From: Acidobacteriota bacterium
GTDB lineage: Bacteria > Acidobacteriota > Thermoanaerobaculia > Gp7-AA8 > JAHWKK01
Direction: 5' to 3'
Length of the DNA stretch: 64,000 bases
Assembly (NCBI GenBank): GCA_019347945.1
Contig: JAHWKK010000007.1
Coordinates: forward strand, 1 to 64,000
The position numbers and the translations under genes were made by a program. Shown in pieces: positions 1 to 7,005 of the stretch; within the stretch, counting starts at the first letter, position 1; each line of letters begins with the position of its first letter. The notes under the pieces are model-generated. The model was not told where the DNA came from and ran no database searches. It saw only the letters and a program-made list of their open reading frames with translations.

Positions 1-777
1 GTGACCCACTCGGTCCCGTCGGAACCTCTGCCCGCCCCCGACGTCGTCTGGACGGTGACCGACCATCTCGGGACGCCGAGGATCCAGACCGACTCGACCG
101 GCGCGATCGTCTGGCACGCCGAGCACGAGCCGTACGGCCGTATCTACCTGCTGCGCGAAGGGGAGGGACGCCACCAGCCGCTCCGCTTCCCCGGCCAGGA
201 GGCCGAACAGCTCGGCCTTAATGCACCCAACGGCAGTACGGACCGGAACTACAACATCTTCAGATGGTATCGAGCGGGGGAAGGGCGGTATACACAAGGT
301 GATCCACTGGGGCTTATCGGTGATGTGAATCTGTATCGATACTCAATGAACAGACCTCTGCTTGTGATCGATAGACTGGGCATGGCCCCATGCGAGAAGG
401 ACCCCTCTCTGGTCGGCTGCATGTATATGGGCTCGACATGCTGTGCGCAGAAATGTATTGACGACCTCCAGTGGATGGTATGTCAGACAAAGAAGAATAA
501 GAAGGATTTCACGATCATCGGAGTTGTGAGCGGCGCCTCCGTCGGCGCAGGCGTTGGACTAAGCATAGGAGGACCGGTAGGAGTGTGTGTTGGAGCGGTG
601 GTGGGCGGAGTGGTTGGTGGCGTGGGAGGCTATACGCTAGGAAAGGAATGGGGCGTAGCTGAGGATCTCTGGTGGATCTATTTTAAGGACTGCATGGCTC
701 ACTGTGGTCAATCCTGCAAGAAGGATGATCAATGCCACCTCAAGAATCAATTCAACGAATTGACTAAAGATCTATGA
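1..777 (+). CDS. RHS repeat protein, C-terminal tip 1 (5' truncated by window edge)
   Basis: This is the end of an RHS/YD-repeat protein. The reading frame is open at base 1, so the GTG there is unlikely to be the true start. Residues 1-105 are the conserved RHS core end (DHLGTPR, RNYNIFRWYRAGEGRYTQGDPLGL), as in polymorphic toxins delivered by cleavage of the C-terminal tip. From about residue 125 the sequence is unique. It has many cysteines and, around residues 172-218, a glycine-zipper hydrophobic stretch (repeated small residues every third or fourth position), which suggests a membrane-inserting domain. The toxin role is inferred from architecture and from the downstream membrane protein. 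The stop codon overlaps the next start as ATGA. Confidence 0.75.
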   Translation: MTHSVPSEPLPAPDVVWTVTDHLGTPRIQTDSTGAIVWHAEHEPYGRIYLLREGEGRHQPLRFPGQEAEQLGLNAPNGSTDRNYNIFRWYRAGEGRYTQGDPLGLIGDVNLYRYSMNRPLLVIDRLGMAPCEKDPSLVGCMYMGSTCCAQKCIDDLQWMVCQTKKNKKDFTIIGVVSGASVGAGVGLSIGGPVGVCVGAVVGGVVGGVGGYTLGKEWGVAEDLWWIYFKDCMAHCGQSCKKDDQCHLKNQFNELTKDL

Positions 778-1085
778 GATACATTGATAAGATTCTCACG
801 TTCTCTCGCACACGACGATACCGTCGAACACTCCTGTTCATAGTAGGTATCGCCGTGGTCGAGTTAGTCGTCAGCTGGTGGCTAATTGTCCACGGAAACG
901 CTGAAATGTATGAAATGACTTCTACGAAAGAAGCACTTATGCTGACAGATACACTCAAGTGTGTTGCGCTTTCGGTTTTTACACTGGTGACGGGTTATAT
1001 CGCGCTTAAGTTTCTCATACCATTGTTTCTAACCGAGGAGCGACTTGCCGCTCTTTCCGATGCGGGAGTTGCATCTAGGAAATGA
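774..1085 (+). CDS. Small two-helix membrane protein, putative immunity to tip 1
   Basis: This 103-residue protein starts at the ATG inside the ATGA overlap with the tip 1 stop, so the two are probably translationally coupled. A basic N-terminus is followed by two predicted membrane helices, about residues 20-40 and 64-88. I recognise no family. Position, size and coupling are typical of an immunity gene paired with a polymorphic toxin. A membrane location fits a partner acting at the membrane. The function is inferred. Confidence 0.55.
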   Translation: MRYIDKILTFSRTRRYRRTLLFIVGIAVVELVVSWWLIVHGNAEMYEMTSTKEALMLTDTLKCVALSVFTLVTGYIALKFLIPLFLTEERLAALSDAGVASRK

Positions 1086-1106
1086 TAGAAGCCTGGGACT
1101 TGTAGA

Positions 1107-1120
1107 GGGCCAGACCGTAG
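1107..1120 (+). repeat. REP-like element copy a (divergent)
   Basis: GGGCCAGACCGTAG resembles the GGGYCASACCTTCG element found after every module in this array. It lies 21 bases after the tip 1 immunity stop and marks the boundary to the next module. Confidence 0.4.
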
Positions 1121-1140
1121 AAGGAGCCACGTCTACGTTT

Positions 1141-1230
1141 TTCGATCATGCTGAGTCTATACGAGTTAGCTCCGGTAGGAGGCTTGGCTGATTCTTTCTT
1201 CACCTCTACGAAGAGTAGACTTATCTAACC
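1141..1230 (+). repeat. Pre-cassette spacer repeat, copy 1
   Basis: This stretch aligns with 4415-4512. Shared landmarks are CTGARTCTATASGAGTTAG and then CTACGARGAGTAGACTT (1206-1222 here, 4488-4504 there), which contains a short TAC/GTA inverted repeat. The CTAC..GGAGTAG motif recurs at 5979-5995 and, partly, at 6262-6275. It sits immediately before the reading frame of the next RHS cassette and could carry its expression signals. That role is inferred. Confidence 0.55.
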
Positions 1231-2166
1231 GTGATAACCACCTCGTCCCTGAATCCTGGATCCTGGTTCCTGACTCCTGCGACCGAAGGGAGCTACGTCT
1301 GGTTTGCCGGGGCGCCGGTCGCGCAGGTGACCCACTCGGTGCCATCGGAGCCTCTGGCCGCCTCTGAGGTCGTCTGGACGGTGACCGATCACCTCGGGAC
1401 GCCGCGGATCCAGACCGACTCGACCGGCGCGATCGTCTGGCACGCCGAGCACGAACCGTACGGCCGCATCTACCTGCTGCGCGAAGGGGATGGGCGCCAC
1501 CAGCCGCTCCGCTTCCCCGGTCAGAAAGCCGAACAGCTCGGCGTCGACGCCGCCAACGGCATCACCGACCGGAATTACAACATCTTCCGGTGGTACCGGG
1601 CGGCGGAGGGGCGGTACACCGAAGCTGATCCGCTGGGCGTCGCGTTGGCGGGTCCAAACCTTTACGGGTATGTCGACGGCAATCCTCTGACACTGATCGA
1701 TCCTGCTGGGCTTCTAAAGGTGAAACAGACAATCACTAAGCGGGGCCCGCAGCTCGGTGGCGGGCAATACAGTCTGAGTTTCTCGAAGGTCAACACCGAC
1801 GCGAGTTGTAGCGGATGTGATGGTGAAGGTTGGTCTTTTGAGCTGAGCCTCAATTACGATCATGGTTATCTGTGCACAACCTTTATTTCGTGCACCATCG
1901 AGAAGCATCACGCCAATATTGCCACCGCGTTTGTTTCTAAAGCGGCGATGACCTTCAAGAAGCACGAAGCTCAGGTGTATTCATCGAAGGCAGCATGTCA
2001 GAAAGCCGCGAAATCCTACGCTCAGGAGTTGAAGTGGTTCATGAAGAACCCCGGGGCGTGGCCGGAAAAAATCCAAGAAGGTTTCTGGAAGGCACAGCAG
2101 GACTACGAGGAAACTCATCACGGAAACGGGTGTGATCTCTGGCCTTGGTGGTGCGGAGCCATGTGA
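1231..2166 (+). CDS. Orphan RHS tip cassette 2
   Basis: This is a 311-residue RHS C-terminal cassette that lacks the upstream YD repeats. The GTG start at 1231 lies just after the spacer repeat. Residues 6-17 are encoded by degenerate heptanucleotide repeats. The core (YVWFAGAPVAQ to RYTEADPLG) covers about residues 24-134. The unique tip (about 160-311) has several Cys and His residues. The segment EKHHANIA together with a later YxxTHHG vaguely resembles DUF922-type putative metallopeptidases, but the first His of a full HExxH is missing, so I do not assign a function. The tip may be silent unless recombined onto a full-length RHS gene. The stop overlaps the next start (TGATG). Confidence 0.6.
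   Translation: MITTSSLNPGSWFLTPATEGSYVWFAGAPVAQVTHSVPSEPLAASEVVWTVTDHLGTPRIQTDSTGAIVWHAEHEPYGRIYLLREGDGRHQPLRFPGQKAEQLGVDAANGITDRNYNIFRWYRAAEGRYTEADPLGVALAGPNLYGYVDGNPLTLIDPAGLLKVKQTITKRGPQLGGGQYSLSFSKVNTDASCSGCDGEGWSFELSLNYDHGYLCTTFISCTIEKHHANIATAFVSKAAMTFKKHEAQVYSSKAACQKAAKSYAQELKWFMKNPGAWPEKIQEGFWKAQQDYEETHHGNGCDLWPWWCGAM
1246..1280 (+). repeat. Degenerate heptanucleotide tandem repeat, TCCTGRA family
   Basis: Five consecutive 7-base units occur: TCCCTGA, ATCCTGG, ATCCTGG, TTCCTGA, CTCCTGC. The same kind of array lies at 4528-4562 in the equivalent position of cassette 4. The units are in frame and form the N-terminus of the cassette product. They resemble the STRR heptamer repeats known from cyanobacteria. 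Confidence 0.7.
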
Positions 2167-2498
2167 TGTTCGACGTTACGACAAGCGCGGGGCTTCTGCT
2201 GCTGGCTGGGGTGGCAGGGGTGACTCTTTCAGTTGTTGTTGCCTTGCTCGTTCTGTATGTTCAACGAGCCACCAGTTCGCCGCCGCTGAAGGTCGTAAGT
2301 CTGGTCGCAATAGTGTTGCTGCTGGGCGGTACACCCTTCGTGTTGGGGCCGCTCATTCAGTGGGTCAACCCGACTTCCGGGGTGGGACGGGTTTTCGTTC
2401 ATCCCTCCCAGCTGGTTTTGCTGGGTCCATCGATGTTAGCGGCAGTTGTGGCCCTGACAGTTTGGATAAAGAGCCGAGTTCACGAACCGGGAAATTAG
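2166..2498 (+). CDS. Small multi-pass membrane protein, putative immunity to tip 2
   Basis: ATG at 2166 shares a base with the TGA of the preceding tip, giving a 110-residue protein. A TTG 21 bases upstream is possible but would lengthen the overlap. Three hydrophobic segments are visible, about residues 5-31, 42-65 and 82-102. No family is recognised. Overlap with the tip gene and envelope location suggest an immunity protein. This is inferred from context only. Confidence 0.5.
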   Translation: MFDVTTSAGLLLLAGVAGVTLSVVVALLVLYVQRATSSPPLKVVSLVAIVLLLGGTPFVLGPLIQWVNPTSGVGRVFVHPSQLVLLGPSMLAAVVALTVWIKSRVHEPGN

Positions 2499-2522
2499 GG
2501 AAATTTGAAGAGCGGATATCGA

Positions 2523-2544
2523 GGGTCACACCTTCGTTTTTCGG
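2523..2544 (+). repeat. REP-like element copy b
   Basis: GGGTCACACCTTCG followed by TTTTTCGG, 24 bases after the putative immunity stop. Bases 2523 to about 2790 align over their length with 7865 to about 8125, so a longer repeat starts here. Confidence 0.6.
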
Positions 2545-2790
2545 TTCGGTCGTACGAATCTGACCGTCGAGGTGATCTACGGGGAGCCGATCCAGATGCT
2601 GGATCGTCGTTTGTTGCTCGTGGGAGCGGTCGAAAAGTGCGTCGAGACAGCCGGGCGACTCAGTACGGCGTCGAGAATGACCAACTCAGGCACAGCTCGA
2701 CCGTGGCGAGGCGATTCAGAATGGCTGTCGGATGAGAACCTCGGGCGGCGGAAGAGGTGGAGCATGCGCGCGGAGGGTCGTCGACGCGAA
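2523..2790 (+). repeat. Long intergenic repeat, copy 1 (second copy 7865-8125)
   Basis: Both copies begin with the REP-like core. They share GACCGTCGARGTG and GAGAATG, then CTCAGGCACAGCTCGA, GAGGCGATTCAGAA and GGCTGTCGGATGAGA, and end near CATGCGC(A/G)CGGAG. The left copy runs into RHS cassette 3. The right copy runs into the probable transposase remnant. No independent gene is evident in it. Confidence 0.6.
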
Positions 2791-4015
2791 GGGTGGTATG
2801 ACGCCGACGTTGCGTCCGAGCTTCTTCCGCGGGCCGCTCGAGACGCTGCCGGGCGCGATGCGGGTCGTGGTCTCCTGGCCGAATCGCCAGACGAGCAAGC
2901 ACGCGCTCGCGATCGACGCGATCTCGGATGACCTCGCCTCCGACGCGCTGGCGGAGTCCACCCTGAGGACGCAGCGGCGTGCAACGAGTCGGGAGCGTCC
3001 CGCCTTTTCGAGCCCCGAGCCCTCAGCTCCGAGCCCCGCTTCTCTCACTGCGAACGCAGCGAGCGTGACGGGAGCTCGTCGCTACTCGCTCTACTCCCCC
3101 GAGATGAATCTTCTCTCCGAGACGGAGTACACCGACGCATCCGCTCCGCCCATCCAGCATGACTACGTCTGGTTTGCCGGGGCGCCTGTCGCCCAGGTGA
3201 CCCACTCGGTCCCGTCGGAGCCTCTGGCCGTCCCTGAAGTCGTCTGGACGGTGACCGATCACCTCGGGACGCCGAGGATCCAGACCGACTCAACCGGCAC
3301 GATCGTCTGGCACGCCGAGCACGAACCGTACGGCCGCATCTACCTCCTGCGCGAAGGGGAGGGACGTCACCAGCCGCTCCGCTTCCCCGGCCAGGAGGCC
3401 GAACAGCTCGGCATGAATGCCCCCAACGGCGTCACCGACCGGAATTACAACATCTTCAGATGGTACCGAGCGGCAGAGGGACGGTATACGCAGGCTGATC
3501 CTCTGGGATTGGAAGCTGGAGCGCACCTCTTCGTCTATGGGGCATGGAGCCCAGCCAGCATGATCGATCCCTTAGGACTGGTAACTTGGAAATGCGACGT
3601 TGAAGTGTTTTCAGCAGGTTTTGTTGCCGTTGGTGTCGCTGATTACGATCTTTTTTGTGTCTCCGCTTGTTATAAGGGAAAGCAGATATGGGTAGATTTA
3701 AATGTTCATGTCATAGGATTCTCATTCGGTACCCCTTCAGGTGGTTATTTCTCGATAGTCCTAGACGATCACTTTGAAAAGCCGAATCCTACGAGCTTGA
3801 GCGGAAAAGCGTTCGTTAAAAGCTTGGCTGCTTCTTTGGGAGGAGGATGGTCTCACGTTGAGATGACGCTTGGCTCAGGTGAAGGTATGACTCCATCCGC
3901 GGGATCGGGGTTGGGATCCGGAGGTGGTGAAGGAGCAGCTGCTGTTGGAGCAAGCTTCGACGTGATGTGGGGTAACTCCATGCTAACCAAGTGGGGGGAG
4001 TGGTGCTGTCCATGA
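2732..4015 (+). CDS. Orphan RHS tip cassette 3 with extended core
   Basis: This 427-residue frame opens inside the long intergenic repeat at ATG 2732. A later in-frame ATG cannot be excluded. Residues 65-105 correspond to core sequence interrupted by GAGCCCC heptamers (SSPEPSAPSPAS), then LYSPEMNLLSETEYTD and the standard core to RYTQADPLGL at about residue 258. The tip (about 280-427) is unique. It begins VTWKCDVEVF and has a Gly/Ser-rich segment near residues 385-405 and a terminal Cys pair. No family is recognised. It is AT-richer than its surroundings, as expected for acquired tips. The stop overlaps the next start as ATGA. Confidence 0.6.
   Translation: MRTSGGGRGGACARRVVDAKGGMTPTLRPSFFRGPLETLPGAMRVVVSWPNRQTSKHALAIDAISDDLASDALAESTLRTQRRATSRERPAFSSPEPSAPSPASLTANAASVTGARRYSLYSPEMNLLSETEYTDASAPPIQHDYVWFAGAPVAQVTHSVPSEPLAVPEVVWTVTDHLGTPRIQTDSTGTIVWHAEHEPYGRIYLLREGEGRHQPLRFPGQEAEQLGMNAPNGVTDRNYNIFRWYRAAEGRYTQADPLGLEAGAHLFVYGAWSPASMIDPLGLVTWKCDVEVFSAGFVAVGVADYDLFCVSACYKGKQIWVDLNVHVIGFSFGTPSGGYFSIVLDDHFEKPNPTSLSGKAFVKSLAASLGGGWSHVEMTLGSGEGMTPSAGSGLGSGGGEGAAAVGASFDVMWGNSMLTKWGEWCCP
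3010..3044 (+). repeat. GAGCCCC heptanucleotide repeat, copy 1
   Basis: Consecutive heptamers GAGCCCC, GAGCCCT, CAGCTCC, GAGCCCC lie inside RHS core coding sequence and encode a Pro/Ser/Ala linker. Equivalent arrays occur at 6071-6119 and 7611-7676. Confidence 0.65.
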
Positions 4016-4299
4016 ACAGAGCCGCAACATGGCTTTTGGGAGCCCTCAGTATATGGCCACTACTATATTCGATGCTGTATTTAATCTGGTGGATCGCTCG
4101 AATGGACCTTCGTCTTGGAATTGTTCACTTCATAACTATAATCATCAGTATTTCCATGGCCATATTCTTTGCGTTTGATGTATTTCGCCGACCGATTGAC
4201 ACATCTCGGAAAAGCTTGTGGTTGGCCGGGTTGATTCTCGCGCCAGTTGTTACTATACCGATCTATTTCTGGTGGTTCCGAAAGCAAGAGTTTGTCTAG
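4012..4299 (+). CDS. Small membrane protein, putative immunity to tip 3
   Basis: ATG 4012 overlaps the tip 3 stop (ATGA) and gives 95 residues. Three hydrophobic helices are apparent, about residues 7-28, 36-58 and 68-88, followed by a charged C-terminus (RKQEFV). No family is recognised. The size, membrane topology and coupling to the upstream tip suggest an immunity role, which is inferred. Confidence 0.5.
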   Translation: MNRAATWLLGALSIWPLLYSMLYLIWWIARMDLRLGIVHFITIIISISMAIFFAFDVFRRPIDTSRKSLWLAGLILAPVVTIPIYFWWFRKQEFV

Positions 4300-4391
4300 A
4301 GGTCTAACAACGCATTTCGAGAGCGTCGGAAAGAGGAGGGTGAGGGGTCTACCATCGGATTTTGAGGGCGGCGGAGGTTGTGGGGGAGGTT

Positions 4392-4413
4392 GGGGCCACA
4401 CCTTCGCTTTTCG
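4392..4413 (+). repeat. REP-like element copy c
   Basis: GGGGCCACACCTTCG followed by CTTTTCG, 92 bases after the third putative immunity gene. It opens the spacer repeat that leads to cassette 4. Confidence 0.55.
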
Positions 4414-4414
4414 C

Positions 4415-4512
4415 AGGCTTAGATCGGAACGCACTGAATCTATAGGAGTTAGGTCAGACTCAGCGCGGCTCGTTCTTTCATCCCCATCTACGAGGAGTAG
4501 ACTTGCCGAACC
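4415..4512 (+). repeat. Pre-cassette spacer repeat, copy 2
   Basis: This is homologous to 1141-1230 and ends in CTACGAGGAGTAGACTT (4488-4504) eight bases before the GTG of cassette 4. It is one of the clearest signs that the modules were copied together with their leader. Confidence 0.55.
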
Positions 4513-5406
4513 GTGAAAGCCACCGCGTCACTGGATCCTGAATCCTGGCTCCTGACCCCTGCGACCGAAGGGAGCCACGTCTGGTTTGCCGGCGCGCCGG
4601 TCGCCCAGGTGACCCACTCGGTGCCGTCGGAGCCTCTGGCCGCCCCCGAGGTCGTCTGGACGGTGACTGATCACCTCGGGACCCCGAGAATCCAAGCCGA
4701 CTCGACCGGCGCGATCGTCTGGCACGCCGAGCACGAACCGTACGGCCGCATCTACCTTCTGCGCGAAGGGGAGGGACGCCACCAGCCGCTCCGCTTCCCC
4801 GGCCAGGAAGCCGAACAGCTCGGCGTGAATGCCGCGAACGGCATCACCGACCGGAATTACAACATCTTCCGCTGGTACCGGGCGGCGGAGGGGCGGTATA
4901 CGCAGGCCGATCCGGCAGGACTATTCGGAGGGCTCAACCTCTATATCTATGTCGGTGATGAGCCAATCAGCGGAAAAGACCCGCTGGCCCTGTGGAAACC
5001 AGGAACGAAGATCGCGAATCCGTATCATTCAACAACCATTTGTAACGGTGATGGTGGTGTAACTTACCAGATTTCGAAAGGAGTCACCGAAGCAGAGATG
5101 GACTGCTTTGGTCACTGCATCAAACTCCACGAGATAACTCATGTGTTTCAAGTTGTCGAAGCCAATCCAGGGATATGTCTAGGTAAGCCCCCTGGTCTGC
5201 TAATCGAGTCGTCGTCGACGGAAGAGCTTCATGCCGCTGAGTATGAAGCCTACGTAGAGACACTGAAATGTCTAGGCCCAATAATCGGCGGACTCTGTTG
5301 TCCACCTTTGGCAGAGAATTACAGGGACACGCTTTACAACAGTTACGAGACGCTCTACGAGAAACACGGCGCAACGCCGCTTCCGGAAGGTCTCGCAAAG
5401 CCATGA
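4513..5406 (+). CDS. Orphan RHS tip cassette 4 with HExxH zincin-like domain
   Basis: This 297-residue cassette is built like cassette 2: GTG start after the spacer, heptamer-encoded residues 6-17, and core from about residue 22 (HVWFAGAPVAQ) to RYTQADPAGL. In the tip (about 160-297) the motif HEITH sits at about residues 209-213. An acidic stretch follows, with EELHAAEYEAY about 30-40 residues later. HExxH with a downstream Glu/Asp is the zinc signature of metallopeptidases, so I infer a metallopeptidase-type toxin. The partner is a lipoprotein, consistent with periplasmic action. The stop overlaps the next start as ATGA. Confidence 0.65.
   Translation: MKATASLDPESWLLTPATEGSHVWFAGAPVAQVTHSVPSEPLAAPEVVWTVTDHLGTPRIQADSTGAIVWHAEHEPYGRIYLLREGEGRHQPLRFPGQEAEQLGVNAANGITDRNYNIFRWYRAAEGRYTQADPAGLFGGLNLYIYVGDEPISGKDPLALWKPGTKIANPYHSTTICNGDGGVTYQISKGVTEAEMDCFGHCIKLHEITHVFQVVEANPGICLGKPPGLLIESSSTEELHAAEYEAYVETLKCLGPIIGGLCCPPLAENYRDTLYNSYETLYEKHGATPLPEGLAKP
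4528..4562 (+). repeat. Degenerate heptanucleotide repeat, TCCTGRA family, copy 2
   Basis: Units TCACTGG, ATCCTGA, ATCCTGG, CTCCTGA, CCCCTGC form a 7-base periodic array in frame at the start of cassette 4, equivalent to 1246-1280. Confidence 0.65.
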
Positions 5407-5876
5407 CACGATGCTTGTTAGCACTGGTTGTTTTAGCGAGTTGTCACGCTCCCGTGCCTCAGGAGTCTACCAGAGAGAAACAGCCAGCAGAGAAACAACT
5501 AATTGACGCCAAACAGATTGAGGCTACTATAATAGAATTCAGGGTGTGTAATGTATCGCCTGAGACCATAGTGGTGCGAGAAGGAAACATGCCGTGGAAC
5601 TATTTGGCGTTCCGGCGCCTGATTGCAATCACCTCTAGAGGCTCTGTCCTCGAAAAGAGTGGTATAATACTTGATCCTTGGGTTGGCCAGAATGTATATA
5701 TCCCTTCAGGAGAATGTAGAACGGGTCAGTTGGATCTGGCGTATTTTTTTCCTAATATTAACGAAGTCCTCTCCCGGGAAGGCCCTGTTGATGTTCTGTG
5801 GCTGATCGATTTCCAGACAAGTACAGAAAGCATTTCGAATTTCGGTGGCGTTACGCTCGACCGTCCTGAGAATTAA
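5403..5876 (+). CDS. Lipoprotein, putative immunity to metallopeptidase-like tip 4
   Basis: ATG 5403 lies in the ATGA overlap with tip 4 and gives 157 residues. The N-terminus MTRCLLALVVLASC is a short lipoprotein signal with lipobox LASC (Cys14). The mature part is a single soluble domain of unrecognised family. A lipoprotein partner would protect the periplasm, which agrees with an envelope-acting metallopeptidase. The immunity role is inferred from position. An open frame extends upstream to 5268, but the signal peptide and overlap fix this start. Confidence 0.6.
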   Translation: MTRCLLALVVLASCHAPVPQESTREKQPAEKQLIDAKQIEATIIEFRVCNVSPETIVVREGNMPWNYLAFRRLIAITSRGSVLEKSGIILDPWVGQNVYIPSGECRTGQLDLAYFFPNINEVLSREGPVDVLWLIDFQTSTESISNFGGVTLDRPEN

Positions 5877-5885
5877 CCGTAGAGG

Positions 5886-5908
5886 GGGGTCACACCTTCG
5901 TTGTTCGG
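5886..5908 (+). repeat. REP-like element copy d
   Basis: GGGGTCACACCTTCG followed by TTGTTCGG, nine bases after the putative immunity lipoprotein stop. Confidence 0.6.
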
Positions 5909-6191
5909 ATTGAACTGGCAACCTACTGAGCATGAGAACGTTATGGTGGCACGCCTCCGACTCTTGTTGGAGCACACTCTACAAGGAGTAGACTTCCACG
6001 ATCCATGGCAACCCGAGTTCTCCCGACCTTGCCCTCCAGACCCCGGCGAGCGCAGCGAACCCGGTCACTAGTCCCGCGTCCCGCCATCTCGAGCCCCGAG
6101 CCCCGAGCTCCGCGCCCCGCCTCTCTCACCGCGAGCGTGAGCTCGGTCACCGGTGATCGCCGCTACAATCTCTACTCACCCGAGGTACGGA
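5909..6191 (+). pseudogene. Broken RHS cassette remnant
   Basis: After a spacer ending in CTACAAGGAGTAGACTT (5979-5995), a frame opens at ATG 6005. It runs through GAGCCCC/GTCCCGC heptamers (6071-6119) into RHS core sequence SVTGDRRYNLYSPE (about 6142-6183). Core homology stops there, exactly where the next REP-like copy begins at 6192. The intact cassette 3 continues as LYSPEMNLLSETEY. This is a cassette cut off inside the core, with no tip and no immunity gene. Confidence 0.6.
6071..6119 (+). repeat. GAGCCCC/GTCCCGC heptanucleotide repeat, copy 2
   Basis: Seven consecutive 7-base units occur: GTCCCGC twice, CATCTCG, AGCCCCG twice, AGCTCCG, CGCCCCG. They lie directly before the RHS core fragment. 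Confidence 0.6.
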
Positions 6192-6330
6192 GGGTCAGAC
6201 CTTCGTCATTCGGTCTTTGCAGGAGTTTCTCCCTCGGAATGGAAACTTTTGTGGCAGATCTCCACGAGGAGTAGAATGCCTTTTGAGTCCCGAAAATGTG
6301 CCTGAACCGACAATCGAAGGTCTGGCCCCC
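6192..6330. repeat. Inverted pair of REP-like elements (copies e and f)
   Basis: GGGTCAGACCTTCG at 6192-6205 faces its inverse CGAAGGTCTGGCCCCC at 6315-6330, enclosing about 110 bases. The interior contains a partial spacer motif, CCACGAGGAGTAGAA (6262-6275), and no gene. The layout is like a REP pair (BIME) or a small non-autonomous element. Confidence 0.55.
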
Positions 6331-6380
6331 AATTCCCCATCTGTTTAGAGAAGTTTCTCAGTCTAAAGTAAGATAAGGCT

Positions 6381-6896
6381 ATGCGAGAACTTAATTTCTT
6401 TATAGTGATTCTGCAGGTACTCCTCTATGGCACTGCCTGTGCGACGGAGGTCACAGAACGGGGTGCGCCTGCTCCAGTGGCTGCTGCGATCGTAGACTGC
6501 CTGAGCAGTAATGACGACACGATCGATACTCAAAGGTGTTTAGCGGAACTAAGACGACGTGATCCTTCGGAAAGAACCATAGTTGCGACGCAAAACCTCG
6601 AACGCAAAATGCGTGATAACGATTTGGATCTAGCACGGCCAACTGTTTTGTGGACCCCGGCCCTGTCGTTGGAGGAGTTTAGGGGTCCTATGACTGGCGG
6701 ACTAAAGCTGTTCGAGGTGTCGGTAAACTCAAAGGGTTATGTTACCCATGTAGAGGCCCACTCGACTACAAACCACGAACAGCTGGATGCTTACCTCCGC
6801 GGAAAGGCGTTCGAAACGGTGATCGTCCCGCCGAAAACTGGCGAAGTTTTCGATTCCGCGAAAGTTATGGTTACTTTTCACATCGATGTCAGGTAG
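6381..6896 (+). CDS. Orphan secreted protein with TonB-C-like domain
   Basis: This 171-residue protein begins with a signal-like hydrophobic segment (residues 6-20, ending near GTACAT; Cys20 could be lipidated although the lipobox is poor). The C-terminal part, about residues 100-171, has the pattern GGLKLFEVSVNSKGYVTHVE then LDAYLRGKAF. This resembles the TonB C-terminal fold used in energy-transducer and related proteins. No RHS tip precedes it, so it could be an orphan immunity gene or a passenger between REP-like elements. A TAAGAT-like -10 lies just upstream. Confidence 0.55.
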   Translation: MRELNFFIVILQVLLYGTACATEVTERGAPAPVAAAIVDCLSSNDDTIDTQRCLAELRRRDPSERTIVATQNLERKMRDNDLDLARPTVLWTPALSLEEFRGPMTGGLKLFEVSVNSKGYVTHVEAHSTTNHEQLDAYLRGKAFETVIVPPKTGEVFDSAKVMVTFHIDVR

Positions 6897-6908
6897 CGGA
6901 GGGGATTC

Positions 6909-6996
6909 GGGTCAGACCTTCGTTATTCGGTTCAGTGGCGGGGTTGAGGACCACCCATGGAGAGCGAAGGGGCCACGCCTTCGAAGGTGTGGCCCC
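6909..6996. repeat. REP-like cluster with near-perfect palindrome
   Basis: GGGTCAGACCTTCG at 6909-6922 is followed at 6969-6996 by a ~28-base palindrome. Its left arm is GGGGCCACGCCTTCG and its right arm CGAAGGTGTGGCCCC. The palindrome is effectively two copies of the element in inverted orientation fused at the TTCGAA centre. Confidence 0.65.
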
Positions 6997-7005
6997 CAAT
7001 TCACG

